A DNA stretch of 64,000 bases from positions 1-64,000 of the forward strand of contig NZ_MVDD01000022.1 of assembly GCF_002843315.1 (NCBI RefSeq), written 5' to 3'. This DNA is from Labilibaculum filiforme. GTDB taxonomy: Bacteria; Bacteroidota; Bacteroidia; Bacteroidales; Marinifilaceae. A program made the translations under genes and the position numbers. Under the pieces are notes generated by a model. The model was not told the DNA's origin. It worked only from the letters and a program-made list of their open reading frames with translations, and ran no database searches. Positions 28,725 to 37,416 of this stretch are shown one piece after another; the stretch's first letter is position 1; each line of letters starts with the position of its first letter.

Positions 28725-29495
28725 GTGCTATCCAAAAATCAAATCAAACTGATAACCAGCCTTCAACAGAAAAAATACAGGGATCAGCATCAGCTTTTCG
28801 TAGCAGAAGGGAATAAATTAGTATCAGATCTTATTGAGGCAAATGTCGAAGTAGAATTTCTTATTTACACCAAAGAATGGAAAGCGTCTAATTCTATTTC
28901 CAGGAAAACAAAAATCAATAATCGTATTGAAACAGATGCTCTCCAAATAAAAAAAATCAGCACTTTAAAAACGCCATCTTCGGTTATTGCTGTGTTTAAA
29001 ATTCCTTCTCGAATTATTGATAAAGCAGACATTCAGAATTCTTTATCTTTGGTACTTGATGATGTTCAAGACCCTGGAAACTTAGGAACCATAATAAGAG
29101 TAGCCGACTGGTTTGGGATAAAACACATATTTTGTTCTCCAAATACTGTTGACTTATACAACCCTAAAGTTATTCAAGCTACCATGGGAGCAATATCAAG
29201 CGTATCTGTTATTTACACAAAGCTTGAAGAATTAATTTTACAATACAAAAATCCATCCTTTCCCATTTATGGTACTTTTTTAGAAGGAGAAATTATTTAC
29301 AACTGTAAGCTTCAAAAAAAGGGATTTATAATTATGGGAAATGAAGGAAAAGGCGTTTCCGAAAAAATTCAGAATTTAGTGACCAATAAACTATACATTC
29401 CCGATTTTCCGAATGGGAAAGCTGTATCTGAATCCCTTAATGTATCTGTTGCAACTTCAATTATTTGTTCCGAATTCAGAAGACAAGAATTTTAA
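28725..29495 (+). CDS. SpoU/TrmH-family RNA 2'-O-methyltransferase
   Basis: A 256-residue SPOUT enzyme. The N-terminal substrate-binding domain (KKYRDQHQLFVAEGNKLVSD) is followed by the knotted methyltransferase domain with motif 1 LDDVQDPGNLGTIIRVADWF, motif 2 IMGNEGKGVSEKI and motif 3 LYIPDFPNGKAVSESLNVSV. The N, E and S residues used for SAM and RNA ribose methylation are present. The target could be 23S rRNA or tRNA; this cannot be decided. It is divergent from tamL, and its stop codon directly abuts that of the convergent COG2509 gene. Confidence 0.92.
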   Translation: MLSKNQIKLITSLQQKKYRDQHQLFVAEGNKLVSDLIEANVEVEFLIYTKEWKASNSISRKTKINNRIETDALQIKKISTLKTPSSVIAVFKIPSRIIDKADIQNSLSLVLDDVQDPGNLGTIIRVADWFGIKHIFCSPNTVDLYNPKVIQATMGAISSVSVIYTKLEELILQYKNPSFPIYGTFLEGEIIYNCKLQKKGFIIMGNEGKGVSEKIQNLVTNKLYIPDFPNGKAVSESLNVSVATSIICSEFRRQEF

Positions 29496-31064
29496 TTATT
29501 TATTTGGATTTTGATACCTGTCGAATGCATCGGCACACTGTTCACCATCCATTGCTGCAGACACAATTCCACCAGCATAACCAGCACCTTCGCCACAAGG
29601 AAACAAGCCTTCGATTCGAATGTGTTGAAAATTTTCTCGCTCTCTTGGAATTCTAACCGGTGAGGATGTTCGTGATTCTACCCCTAAAATAATTGCTTCA
29701 TTCGTAAGAAATCCTTTGGATTTTTGTCCAAAAGCCTTGAATCCTTCCTGTAAACGAAATCGGATATGTTCTGGCAACCATTCGTGCATAGAAGAAGAAA
29801 CAACTCCTGGTTGATAAGATGTTTTAGGCAAAGAACTACTTTTGCGTCCATTTACGAAATCGCCCATTCTTTGAGCCGGTGCTGTTAAGTTCTCTCCACC
29901 TTCTATAAATGCTTTTTCTTCTAATTCTTCCTGAAAGTAAAGACCTGCCAAAACCCCATATTGTTGATAGTCCTTTAAATCCTGAGTGCGAATTTCAACC
30001 GCCATTCCTGAATTTGCAAAAGCTGTATTTCTGTTCGAGGATGACATTCCGTTCACAACTTGCTGTCTGTCGCCTGTTGCTGCAGGAACAATTACGCCAC
30101 CCGGGCACATACAAAATGAATATACACCACGATCCTCCACCTGATGAACAAAACTGTAACTTGCTGCTGGTAAATAAGCCCCTCTTCCAGCAGGATTATG
30201 ATATTGAATTTGATCAATTAATTCTTGCGAATGTTCAATTCGAACACCCATTGCAAATGATTTAGCCTCCAATTCAATTCCTTGCTGCTGAAGCTTACGA
30301 TATACATCTCTAGCCGAATGTCCTGTTGCTAGTATCACTCCATCGCCAACAATTTTATTCCCACTTTCAGTAGTAACACCACAAATTCTGTCGCCTTCCA
30401 AAATATAATCCACCACCTTTGTCGAGAAATGAACCTCTCCTCCAGCTTTTAGAATATTTTCGCGAATTCGTACAATTACTTTTGGCAAAATATCGGTACC
30501 AATGTGCGGATGTGCATCAAACAAGATATCGTCCTGCGCACCATGAAAATGTAAAACCCTAAGAATTTTCTTTAAGTCGCCCCTCTTTTTCGAACGAGTA
30601 TACAATTTTCCATCGGAAAAAGTACCTGCTCCTCCCTCGCCAAAACTGTAATTGGAATCCGAATTTACCGTTCGTGTTCGGTGCAATTCGCCTAAATCTT
30701 TTTTTCTACCCTCAACACTTTTGCCTCTTTCTAAAACAATTGGCTGATATCCAAGCTCAATTAAACGGAGCGCGGCAAACAAACCTGCTGGTCCGGCTCC
30801 CACCACAACCACTTTCTTTTTCCCCTCTACATTAGAATAGTTAAAGGTAAACTCTTCGGATTCTGGAAAATTCTCCTCACAAGCAACACGAAATCTTAGA
30901 TTTACCAAGATATTTCGGCGACGAGCATCAATCGATTTTCTCAAAATTTTAATTCCCCAAATCTGAGAGGTAGAAAGTTTTAACTTCTTGGCTAAAATTG
31001 GTTTGTAATATTTTTCATCCGAAGCATCCTTCGGACTCAGTACAATATCTAATTCGGTAATCAT
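29496..31064 (-). CDS. FAD-dependent dehydrogenase of the COG2509 type
   Basis: A 522-residue flavoprotein with an N-terminal ~90-residue domain, then the Rossmann motif VVVGAGPAGLFAALRLIELG with LERGKSVEGRKKDL, the family-specific NYSFGEGGAGTFSDGKLYTR, a second dinucleotide motif (GDGVILATGHSARDVYRKLQ) and a C-terminal FAD contact GLFPCGEGAGYAGGIVSAAM with DGEQCADA. This matches the uncharacterised FAD-dependent dehydrogenase family COG2509; substrate unknown. It is third in the minus-strand group ubiE-porT-this gene (29-bp gap to porT). Confidence 0.85.
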   Translation of the reverse strand: MITELDIVLSPKDASDEKYYKPILAKKLKLSTSQIWGIKILRKSIDARRRNILVNLRFRVACEENFPESEEFTFNYSNVEGKKKVVVVGAGPAGLFAALRLIELGYQPIVLERGKSVEGRKKDLGELHRTRTVNSDSNYSFGEGGAGTFSDGKLYTRSKKRGDLKKILRVLHFHGAQDDILFDAHPHIGTDILPKVIVRIRENILKAGGEVHFSTKVVDYILEGDRICGVTTESGNKIVGDGVILATGHSARDVYRKLQQQGIELEAKSFAMGVRIEHSQELIDQIQYHNPAGRGAYLPAASYSFVHQVEDRGVYSFCMCPGGVIVPAATGDRQQVVNGMSSSNRNTAFANSGMAVEIRTQDLKDYQQYGVLAGLYFQEELEEKAFIEGGENLTAPAQRMGDFVNGRKSSSLPKTSYQPGVVSSSMHEWLPEHIRFRLQEGFKAFGQKSKGFLTNEAIILGVESRTSSPVRIPRERENFQHIRIEGLFPCGEGAGYAGGIVSAAMDGEQCADAFDRYQNPNK

Positions 31065-31093
31065 TCTAAGAAAATATTAGGAGATGAAAATCT

Positions 31094-31798
31094 CTATTCG
31101 AAATGAAAAGAAAGAGTGACTATTTTTGAATTCACTTCCCTAAAAGCATCGGTATAAGCCTCGTAACCAGGATTATCAATATCATATTCATGATTTATAA
31201 TATCCTTTAAACCTACAGCAAATTTCAACTCGGTTGCAAGCTTAAAATAAGGCAAATAAAAATCAACTCCTGCTCCTAATTCCAAATACAAATCGGTTGT
31301 TTTTAATCGCACCAGCATATCATTTTCAGGATCGAGTGCATCCTGCGATTGCACATCAATTTTAAAACTAGCACCACCAATTAAGTACGGACGATAATTA
31401 TTTAATCGACGGGCACGGTATTTTAGCAGCAATGGAAGATTTACCAAAACGGATTCAACATTAACCTCTTCCACTTCGAGATTAGAATATCGGATGGTTC
31501 TTTGACCAAACTCCAATCCTGGGAGAAATCGTAAAGACCAATCTTCATGTAATCGCAAATCGGATACAATTCCCACTGAAAATCCTGGCGAGAACACAAC
31601 CTGTTCTGCTCTGGCATTCCCAACACCAGAATTATAGATCGCAAAATCCATGCTATTCACGCCGAGAGTAAACCCAAAATGCAACCATTTCTGGTCAATT
31701 TTTTGATAGTTTAAAATACTCTCTGCCTTATACCCTCTTTGTGAAAAACAAGAAGTGAAACTAAGCAATAACAATAGTATAAATAGTATTCTTTTCAA
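31094..31798 (-). CDS. porT: Type IX secretion protein PorT/SprT-like
   Basis: A 234-residue outer-membrane beta-barrel with a signal peptide (MKRILFILLLLLSFTSCFSQ). The mature start RGYKAESILNYQKIDQKWLH followed by FGFTLGVNSMDFAI fits the PorT family, as do alternating strands such as WSLRFLPGLEFGQRTIRYS and YLELGAGVDFYLPYFKLATE. PorT is needed for type IX protein secretion in Porphyromonas and for gliding (SprT) in Flavobacterium. The neighbour ubiE 42 bp upstream is a recurrent porT partner in Bacteroidota. The Cys before SQRG could suggest lipidation, but the cleavage pattern looks like signal peptidase I. Confidence 0.75.
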   Translation of the reverse strand: MKRILFILLLLLSFTSCFSQRGYKAESILNYQKIDQKWLHFGFTLGVNSMDFAIYNSGVGNARAEQVVFSPGFSVGIVSDLRLHEDWSLRFLPGLEFGQRTIRYSNLEVEEVNVESVLVNLPLLLKYRARRLNNYRPYLIGGASFKIDVQSQDALDPENDMLVRLKTTDLYLELGAGVDFYLPYFKLATELKFAVGLKDIINHEYDIDNPGYEAYTDAFREVNSKIVTLSFHFE

Positions 31799-31840
31799 AT
31801 TTCTGAAATTCTTTTAAGTATAAACCTACAAAATACCGTT

Positions 31841-32569
31841 TTATTGTATTGGCTTGGTTCCAATATAAATGGAGGCTATCCCAAAACTCAACTTTATTTG
31901 TTCTGTATCTGTAAAACCACAAGACTTATATATCTTTAGAAAATTCTCTCCATCCGGGAAAGCTCCAACAGATTCAGGCAAATACGTATATGCTGAACTA
32001 TCTTTAGAAACCATTTTACCCCACAAAGGAAGAATATTAAAAAAGTAAAAATTATAAAATTGTTTTACTGGAAAATTCTTAGGTTTTGAAAATTCAAGAA
32101 TCACCACTTTACCTCCTGGGCGCACAACGCGATTCATTTCGCGCAAGCCTTTTTCTAAATTCTCAAAATTACGAACCCCAAAAGCGACGGTAATCGCATC
32201 GAATGAATTATCAGCAAACTGAATATTTTCCGAATCTCCCTCAAATAATTCTATTTTATTTTGAAGATTTTTCTTTGCAATTTTTTCGCGTCCAACCGCG
32301 AGCATTTCTGTAGAAATATCAATTCCAGTAACCTTAACTGGATTTAATTTCAAACAAGCCAAAGCAAAATCGCCAGTTCCTGTTGCAATATCGAGAAGCT
32401 GTTTGGGCTGAATAGATTTCAACAATTTAACGGCTTTCCTTCTCCAAAGCTTATCAATTCCCATGGAAAGAAAATGATTCAAAAAATCATATTTCCTTGC
32501 AATATTATTAAACATCAGGGCAACCTGATCTTTTTTACTCTTATCTAAATCTTTATAGGGATTTACCAC
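31841..32569 (-). CDS. ubiE: Demethylmenaquinone methyltransferase (MenG/UbiE)
   Basis: A 242-residue SAM-dependent methyltransferase that makes menaquinone from demethylmenaquinone. Family signatures are VALMFNNIARKYDFLNHFLS, MGIDKLWRRKAV, the SAM motif LDIATGTGDFALACLKLNP, FDAITVAFGVRNFENLEKGL (UbiE signature) and RVVRPGGKVVILEFSKPKN. Menaquinone is the usual respiratory quinone in this phylum. It is the first gene of the ubiE-porT-COG2509 run; a TAnnTTTG match (TATATTTG, 32636-32629 on the minus strand) lies about 60 bp upstream but lacks a good -33 partner. Confidence 0.95.
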   Translation of the reverse strand: MVNPYKDLDKSKKDQVALMFNNIARKYDFLNHFLSMGIDKLWRRKAVKLLKSIQPKQLLDIATGTGDFALACLKLNPVKVTGIDISTEMLAVGREKIAKKNLQNKIELFEGDSENIQFADNSFDAITVAFGVRNFENLEKGLREMNRVVRPGGKVVILEFSKPKNFPVKQFYNFYFFNILPLWGKMVSKDSSAYTYLPESVGAFPDGENFLKIYKSCGFTDTEQIKLSFGIASIYIGTKPIQ

Positions 32570-32642
32570 GAATACAAAATATAATGATTAAAATGCATAG
32601 CCAAATGGCCAATTCAATTACGAAAGCACAAATATAGTGAAT

Positions 32643-32675
32643 GAAAAACAAAGAACCATTACCTGATTCTTTGTT
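32643..32675 (-). terminator. Terminator after the PurL-like gene
   Basis: On the minus strand AACAAAGAA (32675-32667) and TTCTTTGTT (32655-32647) form a perfect 9-bp stem with an 11-nt loop, followed by TTTTC. It separates the PurL-like gene from ubiE. Confidence 0.8.
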
Positions 32676-32707
32676 AAAAAGTAAAACCCCCGTATTGTAA
32701 TACAAAC

Positions 32708-34864
32708 TTACTTAATTGCTTTTTGCTGATATCCTTTCTTATACTCGACAACGGAACCATACGAAATATCATCTATTCTTAGTTCTCCTTTAGTTACGTG
32801 GCCTAAAGTAGAAAATGAAACTCCACTTTCCATCATCATATCAACAAAATCGTCCTCATCTTCCATAGAAACCGACACCACAACTCTTCCCTGAGCTTCC
32901 CCAAACAAAAATGCATCTTTACGAATTTCCGCAGGCGAAGTAACATCAAAACCTAAACCTAGAGGCATTGATGATTCAATTAAATTAAAGAAAAGCCCTC
33001 CTCTTTCCACAGAATGTGCAGAACTAATTAGTTTCGCCTCGATCAAATCTGTAAGTACTTTATTTATAGCTTTTTCCTCATCAAGATTAAAATAAGGTAC
33101 TCCTGCATTACACTTTTTATGAATCGAACACAAGTATTCCGAACCCGAAATATCATTTCGAGACTCCCCAATCAGAAAAATCATATCCCCTTTGTTTCTA
33201 TACATATACGACATATGATTCGTTTCTGGTTTTATTACCCCCAACATCCCAATAATAGGAGTTGGATGAATTGCAACTCGCTTACCTAACACCGAACTTT
33301 CATTAAAAAAACTTACATTTCCAGCAACTACAGGAGTATCGAAAAACTCACTAGCATTAGAAATTCCCTTAATGGTTTCAACAAATTGAGAAAAAACATG
33401 TTCATCAAACGGACTGCCAAAATTTAAACAATCGTTAAGAGCCAATGGCTTTCCTCCAGAACAAACAATTCTACGAACTGCTCGGGCAATATTAATCTGC
33501 GCCCCTAAATTTGGATTATTGAAGGCATAAACTGAATTGCCTGACAGGGTAAAACAAAGCGCCTTACCATTTGAATTCATGGTAGCTATTTGAGCATCGG
33601 AAGGTGACTTATTCGTATCCTCTTCAAAACTAAGTTGCAGAAACTCCTTTACTATTAAATTTGGATTATTTACCATTTCATTAATTACCTTCCAGTAATT
33701 ATCTGGCTCGGGAATAAGCTCTAAAAAATCAATTTCTTTTTCAGTTTGAATTGGGTGATGTTTTCTGTTTGCAGGTGGTGCACCATATCCCATCACTAAA
33801 TCATTCGCATTTAATTCCGCGATAATACTTGATGCTTCTGAAAAGCGAATGGTTTTACCATTGGTAATTTCTCCGATTTTGTTGCAAAGAATGTTAGCTT
33901 TTTCAAAAGTATTAAAAACCATCTCTTGCTTATCTTTATCAATAACAAACACGATTCTCTCCTGTGTTCTTGATAAAAGAACCTGCTCTAAACCAAGTCC
34001 TGCCTGACTAAGAGGAATTTGATTTAAATCAATATCGACACCAGTTGCTGCATGCACACTAATGGAGGCAACAGCATTAACAATGCCGGCCATATCTAAA
34101 TTCTCGATACGGACAATTGCATTTTCATCATTCAATTGAAGAATACAATCAATTAGTGAACTGGCAATACTTGGATTTCCTTTCGGAATTGTAAAATCAT
34201 CATCCTGACCATAAACTCCTTCGGCACTAGTTGCATTTCCTGCAATAAGTACAAGTTGACCGGGCAACACTTTTCTATTTAAAAGTAATTTATTCTTTGG
34301 AACCACTCCTGCAACCATCACATTAACAATAGGATTGGTGTCGTAGCAAGTATTAAAACAAACATCTCCGCCTATATTTTCCATATAGAGTACCGAAGAA
34401 TAATCATGAATTCCTTTTATCACCTCATCCATCAACCATTTGGTTCTATCTAAAGAAGCTTCGCCAAAACGTAAAGAATTTAAAATAAGTGCTGGTTTTG
34501 CTCCAACAGATACTAAATCGCGACACACATCGCCCACACAAGTAGCAGCTCCATGATACGGATCAATTCCACAAGGATGATTATGTGTCCCCATTTTAAA
34601 AACACAATATTCGTCATCTCCAATATCAACAACACCGGCATTTGACTGACGAGCACCAGAAATAATATTCATCCCTTTATTTGGCAATGAACTGATCCAA
34701 TTAAAAGAACTTTTATAAGATACATTTTCAGACCACATTACAGAATATATCTGCAATTCCAACAAATTTGGTAATCGACCCAAATTTTTAGAAATTCTTT
34801 CAAATCCTTCTTGGCTAATTCCCAAATCTTCTGCTAATTGTATTGAAACTTCCTGTTTTATCAT
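32708..34864 (-). CDS. PurL-like protein (FGAM synthase family) with altered active-site motif
   Basis: A 718-residue member of the PurL/PurM-like ATP-binding superfamily, the size of small PurL (which works with PurQ and PurS to make FGAM from FGAR). The scaffold is clear: MGTHNHPCGIDPYHGAATCV, RDLVSVGAKPALILNSLRFG, the C-terminal ALNDCLNFGSPF, TPVVAGNVSFFNES and PTPIIGMLGVI, SAHSVERGGLFFNL. However, the motif normally written WSEHCSYK reads WSENVSYK (Asn47, Val48), removing the catalytic His. Other usual motifs are also changed: the GG-x-TGRDGI-like loop reads AGNATSAEGVYGQ, and the QYD motif is missing. It is flanked by ubiE and an SDR gene, not by other pur genes. It may be a divergent or repurposed paralogue; family assignment is sure, activity is not. 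Confidence 0.8.
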   Translation of the reverse strand: MIKQEVSIQLAEDLGISQEGFERISKNLGRLPNLLELQIYSVMWSENVSYKSSFNWISSLPNKGMNIISGARQSNAGVVDIGDDEYCVFKMGTHNHPCGIDPYHGAATCVGDVCRDLVSVGAKPALILNSLRFGEASLDRTKWLMDEVIKGIHDYSSVLYMENIGGDVCFNTCYDTNPIVNVMVAGVVPKNKLLLNRKVLPGQLVLIAGNATSAEGVYGQDDDFTIPKGNPSIASSLIDCILQLNDENAIVRIENLDMAGIVNAVASISVHAATGVDIDLNQIPLSQAGLGLEQVLLSRTQERIVFVIDKDKQEMVFNTFEKANILCNKIGEITNGKTIRFSEASSIIAELNANDLVMGYGAPPANRKHHPIQTEKEIDFLELIPEPDNYWKVINEMVNNPNLIVKEFLQLSFEEDTNKSPSDAQIATMNSNGKALCFTLSGNSVYAFNNPNLGAQINIARAVRRIVCSGGKPLALNDCLNFGSPFDEHVFSQFVETIKGISNASEFFDTPVVAGNVSFFNESSVLGKRVAIHPTPIIGMLGVIKPETNHMSYMYRNKGDMIFLIGESRNDISGSEYLCSIHKKCNAGVPYFNLDEEKAINKVLTDLIEAKLISSAHSVERGGLFFNLIESSMPLGLGFDVTSPAEIRKDAFLFGEAQGRVVVSVSMEDEDDFVDMMMESGVSFSTLGHVTKGELRIDDISYGSVVEYKKGYQQKAIK

Positions 34865-35005
34865 GATGAAAGAATTAAGGTGATAATATTTAAATTTAAA
34901 AAAAATAAGATAGTAACACGAATAATCCCGGTAGTTTTTAACTTTACTTTCGATATGAAATTATAAGATATTCTAAAGTAAAATCAATATAAACTTTCAA
35001 GTACA

Positions 35006-35764
35006 ATGAACAAAATTGCATTTATAACAGGAGCAACCGCAGGCATTGGTGAAGCCTGTGCTAAAAAGTTAGCCAAATTAGGATTCAATTTAATTATTTC
35101 GGGACGACGAAAAGAAAACCTGGAAAAAGTGAAACAAGAGTTAATTGCAAACTATAAAATAAAAGTTTTGGCAATTGAATTGGATGTAAGAAATCAAGAT
35201 CAAGTTGCAACTAAAATAAATTCTCTTCCCGAGGAATGGACTAAAATTGACCTTCTATTGAATAATGCAGGTTTAGCTGTAGGAGTATCTGCTGTTCAGG
35301 AAGGAATAATTGACGATTGGGAAAGAATGATTGATACAAATTTAAAAGGTCTTTTATATGTAACAAGAGCAATTACTCCTTTAATGATTGCAAATAAAAA
35401 AGGCCAAATCATTAACATCACATCAATAGCTGGAAAAGAAGTTTATCCTGGCGGAAATGTGTATTGCGCAACAAAACATGCTGTTGATGCAATCACTAAA
35501 GGAATGAGAATTGATTTACTACCGCACAATATTAAAGTTTCTTCGATTGCTCCAGGAATGGTTGAAACAGAATTTTCAGTTGTTCGATTCAAAGGGGATT
35601 CGAAAAAAGCAGATCAAGTATATCAGGGATTCACCCCTCTTTATGCAGAAGATATTGCAGAAACAGTTGAATTTATTGTAACAAGACCTGCTCATGTAAA
35701 CATTAATGACATTTTAATAATGCCAACCAATCAAGCTTCGGCAAGAGATGTTAATAGAGCTTAA
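35006..35764 (+). CDS. SDR-family oxidoreductase (YdfG-like)
   Basis: A 252-residue classical short-chain dehydrogenase. The cofactor motif TGATAGIGEACAKKLAKLGF with the following ISGRRKENL suggests NADP preference. The catalytic set includes NNAGLAVG, ITSIAGKEVYPGGNVYCATK (Ser, Tyr-x-x-x-Lys) and the IAPGMVETEFSVVRFKGD segment typical of the YdfG/serine-dehydrogenase subgroup, which oxidises 3-hydroxy acids such as allo-threonine. The substrate is inferred from subgroup only. It is convergent with the next gene, 14 bp apart. Confidence 0.9.
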   Translation: MNKIAFITGATAGIGEACAKKLAKLGFNLIISGRRKENLEKVKQELIANYKIKVLAIELDVRNQDQVATKINSLPEEWTKIDLLLNNAGLAVGVSAVQEGIIDDWERMIDTNLKGLLYVTRAITPLMIANKKGQIINITSIAGKEVYPGGNVYCATKHAVDAITKGMRIDLLPHNIKVSSIAPGMVETEFSVVRFKGDSKKADQVYQGFTPLYAEDIAETVEFIVTRPAHVNINDILIMPTNQASARDVNRA

Positions 35765-35778
35765 GGATAATCGATTTA

Positions 35779-36429
35779 TTAGTTAGTTGCAGCGATTTCC
35801 TCTGACTCCACAATCCATCTGCCCAAACTATGTTTTTTAGAATTTTGATGCATTGTTTTAGCCAATTGATCTCCAGTAACTGCAATAATTCGTTTTAATT
35901 TACCAATAAAAAGAAAATACATATTTCGGCTAATCCAGGCTGCAAATGCTTCGAAAAGCCGAAATTCTTTTCTATCTCCATAAATTACCGAAGGGCGATA
36001 GACAACAACAGTTTCAAAATTCAGCGAATTAATAAAGCATTCCAACTCTCCTTTTACCTTCTGATAAAAGAAAATAGATTGAGGACTTGCCCAAATTGCA
36101 CTTATGAGATGAAATTCTTTTATGCAATGAATTTCGCAAAGTTTTGCAAAATTAGTGATGTATTCGAAATCTACTTTCCGAAAATTACTTTTAGTTTGAG
36201 CTTTTCGAATAGTAGTTCCCATACAACAAAAAGCAATATCGCAACATGAAGGGATATTATCTGAGGAAAGAGCCTCAAAATTGACAATAATTTGGAACAA
36301 CTTATCATTTGTTAGATCAAGTTTACGGCGAACCAAGGCATAAACCTCACCATACTCCTCATCTTGTAATAAAATTTCAATTAATTTTCTCCCTGTAAAA
36401 CCAGATCCTCCAATAACAAGCGCCTTCAT
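35779..36429 (-). CDS. NAD(P)-binding atypical SDR (TIP30/HTATIP2-like)
   Basis: A 216-residue Rossmann protein starting KALVIGGSGFTGRKLIEILL, a GxxGxxG dinucleotide motif, with AFCCMGTTIRKAQTKSNFRK and HLISAIWASPQSIFFYQKVK (an SA/Y-x-x-x-K arrangement), then TVVVYRPSVIYGDRKEFRLF. These fit the HTATIP2/NAD(P)H-binding group of atypical SDRs. The biological role is unknown. The gene stands alone on the minus strand. Confidence 0.8.
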   Translation of the reverse strand: MKALVIGGSGFTGRKLIEILLQDEEYGEVYALVRRKLDLTNDKLFQIIVNFEALSSDNIPSCCDIAFCCMGTTIRKAQTKSNFRKVDFEYITNFAKLCEIHCIKEFHLISAIWASPQSIFFYQKVKGELECFINSLNFETVVVYRPSVIYGDRKEFRLFEAFAAWISRNMYFLFIGKLKRIIAVTGDQLAKTMHQNSKKHSLGRWIVESEEIAATN

Positions 36430-36538
36430 GAGTTTATAAATTTAAGTTTTTACCAAATAAAACTTCCCACATAAGCAGATCATTATTAACATACAAGAAA
36501 TTAAAAATAGGCTTATTTCCTGATATAATTTTTTGCGA

Positions 36539-37246
36539 TTATAATTTCAATAATCCATGCTGTTTTAACTCCCACACAGGAATTTTAATTTCAGTAGTTC
36601 CGCAAACATAATCTCCTAATGAATTGTCTGAAAAGGAAAATACAAAATTATCTTTCTGAAAGGAAAAGAATTGAAAATCGGATGTAACAGAAGGTAAGTC
36701 GCTGAAACACTGATTGGGATTCACAAAATACTTCTGCAATAAATTATTTAAAGATTGCAATTCACTCCTCTTTTTTAAATATAGCAAATCGTTCAATTTC
36801 AATTGTTTTGCCCCTTGCGCGCTATAGTTAAAACACTTATAATAGGTTTGTCCATGTGCTCCACCCCGATAAGTATAAACTGTAAATCTGGCACTTACAT
36901 AATTTTCAGCAAAAACATCCAAATTATAATCCACCTTTAATTCTTTATTTTGAACCTCGCGATTTAACTTGAATTTAATATTTTCATCGCATCTCATTTC
37001 TCCTAAAAGTGAATTTACAAAATTCTTAATATCCCTATTTAAAGAATCGCAAACATCGCGAGAGGCACGACTATTGTAACTTAATTCAGGATATTTCACC
37101 TGAAAAAGCCTATCCTTTTTTCGTTGCGATATTTCCATTTCATTCACAATGAGTCTAAAATCATGCCTACAGGAATAAATCTCAAACACACTGAAAAGCA
37201 TCAACAATCCAACTAATAAATTCTTCTTTGTCTTCAAATCACACAC
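36539..37246 (-). CDS. DUF4163/DUF3298-type secreted protein
   Basis: A 235-residue protein with an N-terminal hydrophobic segment (LLVGLLMLFSVFEIYSC), perhaps ending at a lipobox-like Cys. The mature part holds a DUF4163-like first half (VKYPELSYNSRASRDVCDSL) and a DUF3298-like second half with the telltale YTYRGGAHGQTYYKCFNYSA and LKLNDLLYLKKRSELQSLNN. Proteins of this architecture resemble the extracytoplasmic part of RsiV, which binds lysozyme in Bacillus, but no sigma factor is adjacent, so that role is not supported here. Confidence 0.75.
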   Translation of the reverse strand: MCDLKTKKNLLVGLLMLFSVFEIYSCRHDFRLIVNEMEISQRKKDRLFQVKYPELSYNSRASRDVCDSLNRDIKNFVNSLLGEMRCDENIKFKLNREVQNKELKVDYNLDVFAENYVSARFTVYTYRGGAHGQTYYKCFNYSAQGAKQLKLNDLLYLKKRSELQSLNNLLQKYFVNPNQCFSDLPSVTSDFQFFSFQKDNFVFSFSDNSLGDYVCGTTEIKIPVWELKQHGLLKL

Positions 37247-37416
37247 TTAAATTATCTAAATTAAGGTACGCCTTTTATCCTAAAAACAAAAATACTAAAC
37301 CGTCACTTTTCTAGTGATCTAAAACCATTTACCTGCAAAAAGAACCAGTTAAAAAAAAATCAACTGACTCGGTAAACTATCCAATTTAAGGCCAGTTTAT
37401 TTTTGGAACTTAAATC

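Noticed and set aside
36539-37246. RsiV-type anti-sigma factor
   Set aside because: The DUF3298-like domain is present but there is no adjacent ECF sigma factor gene and no cytoplasmic sigma-binding domain.
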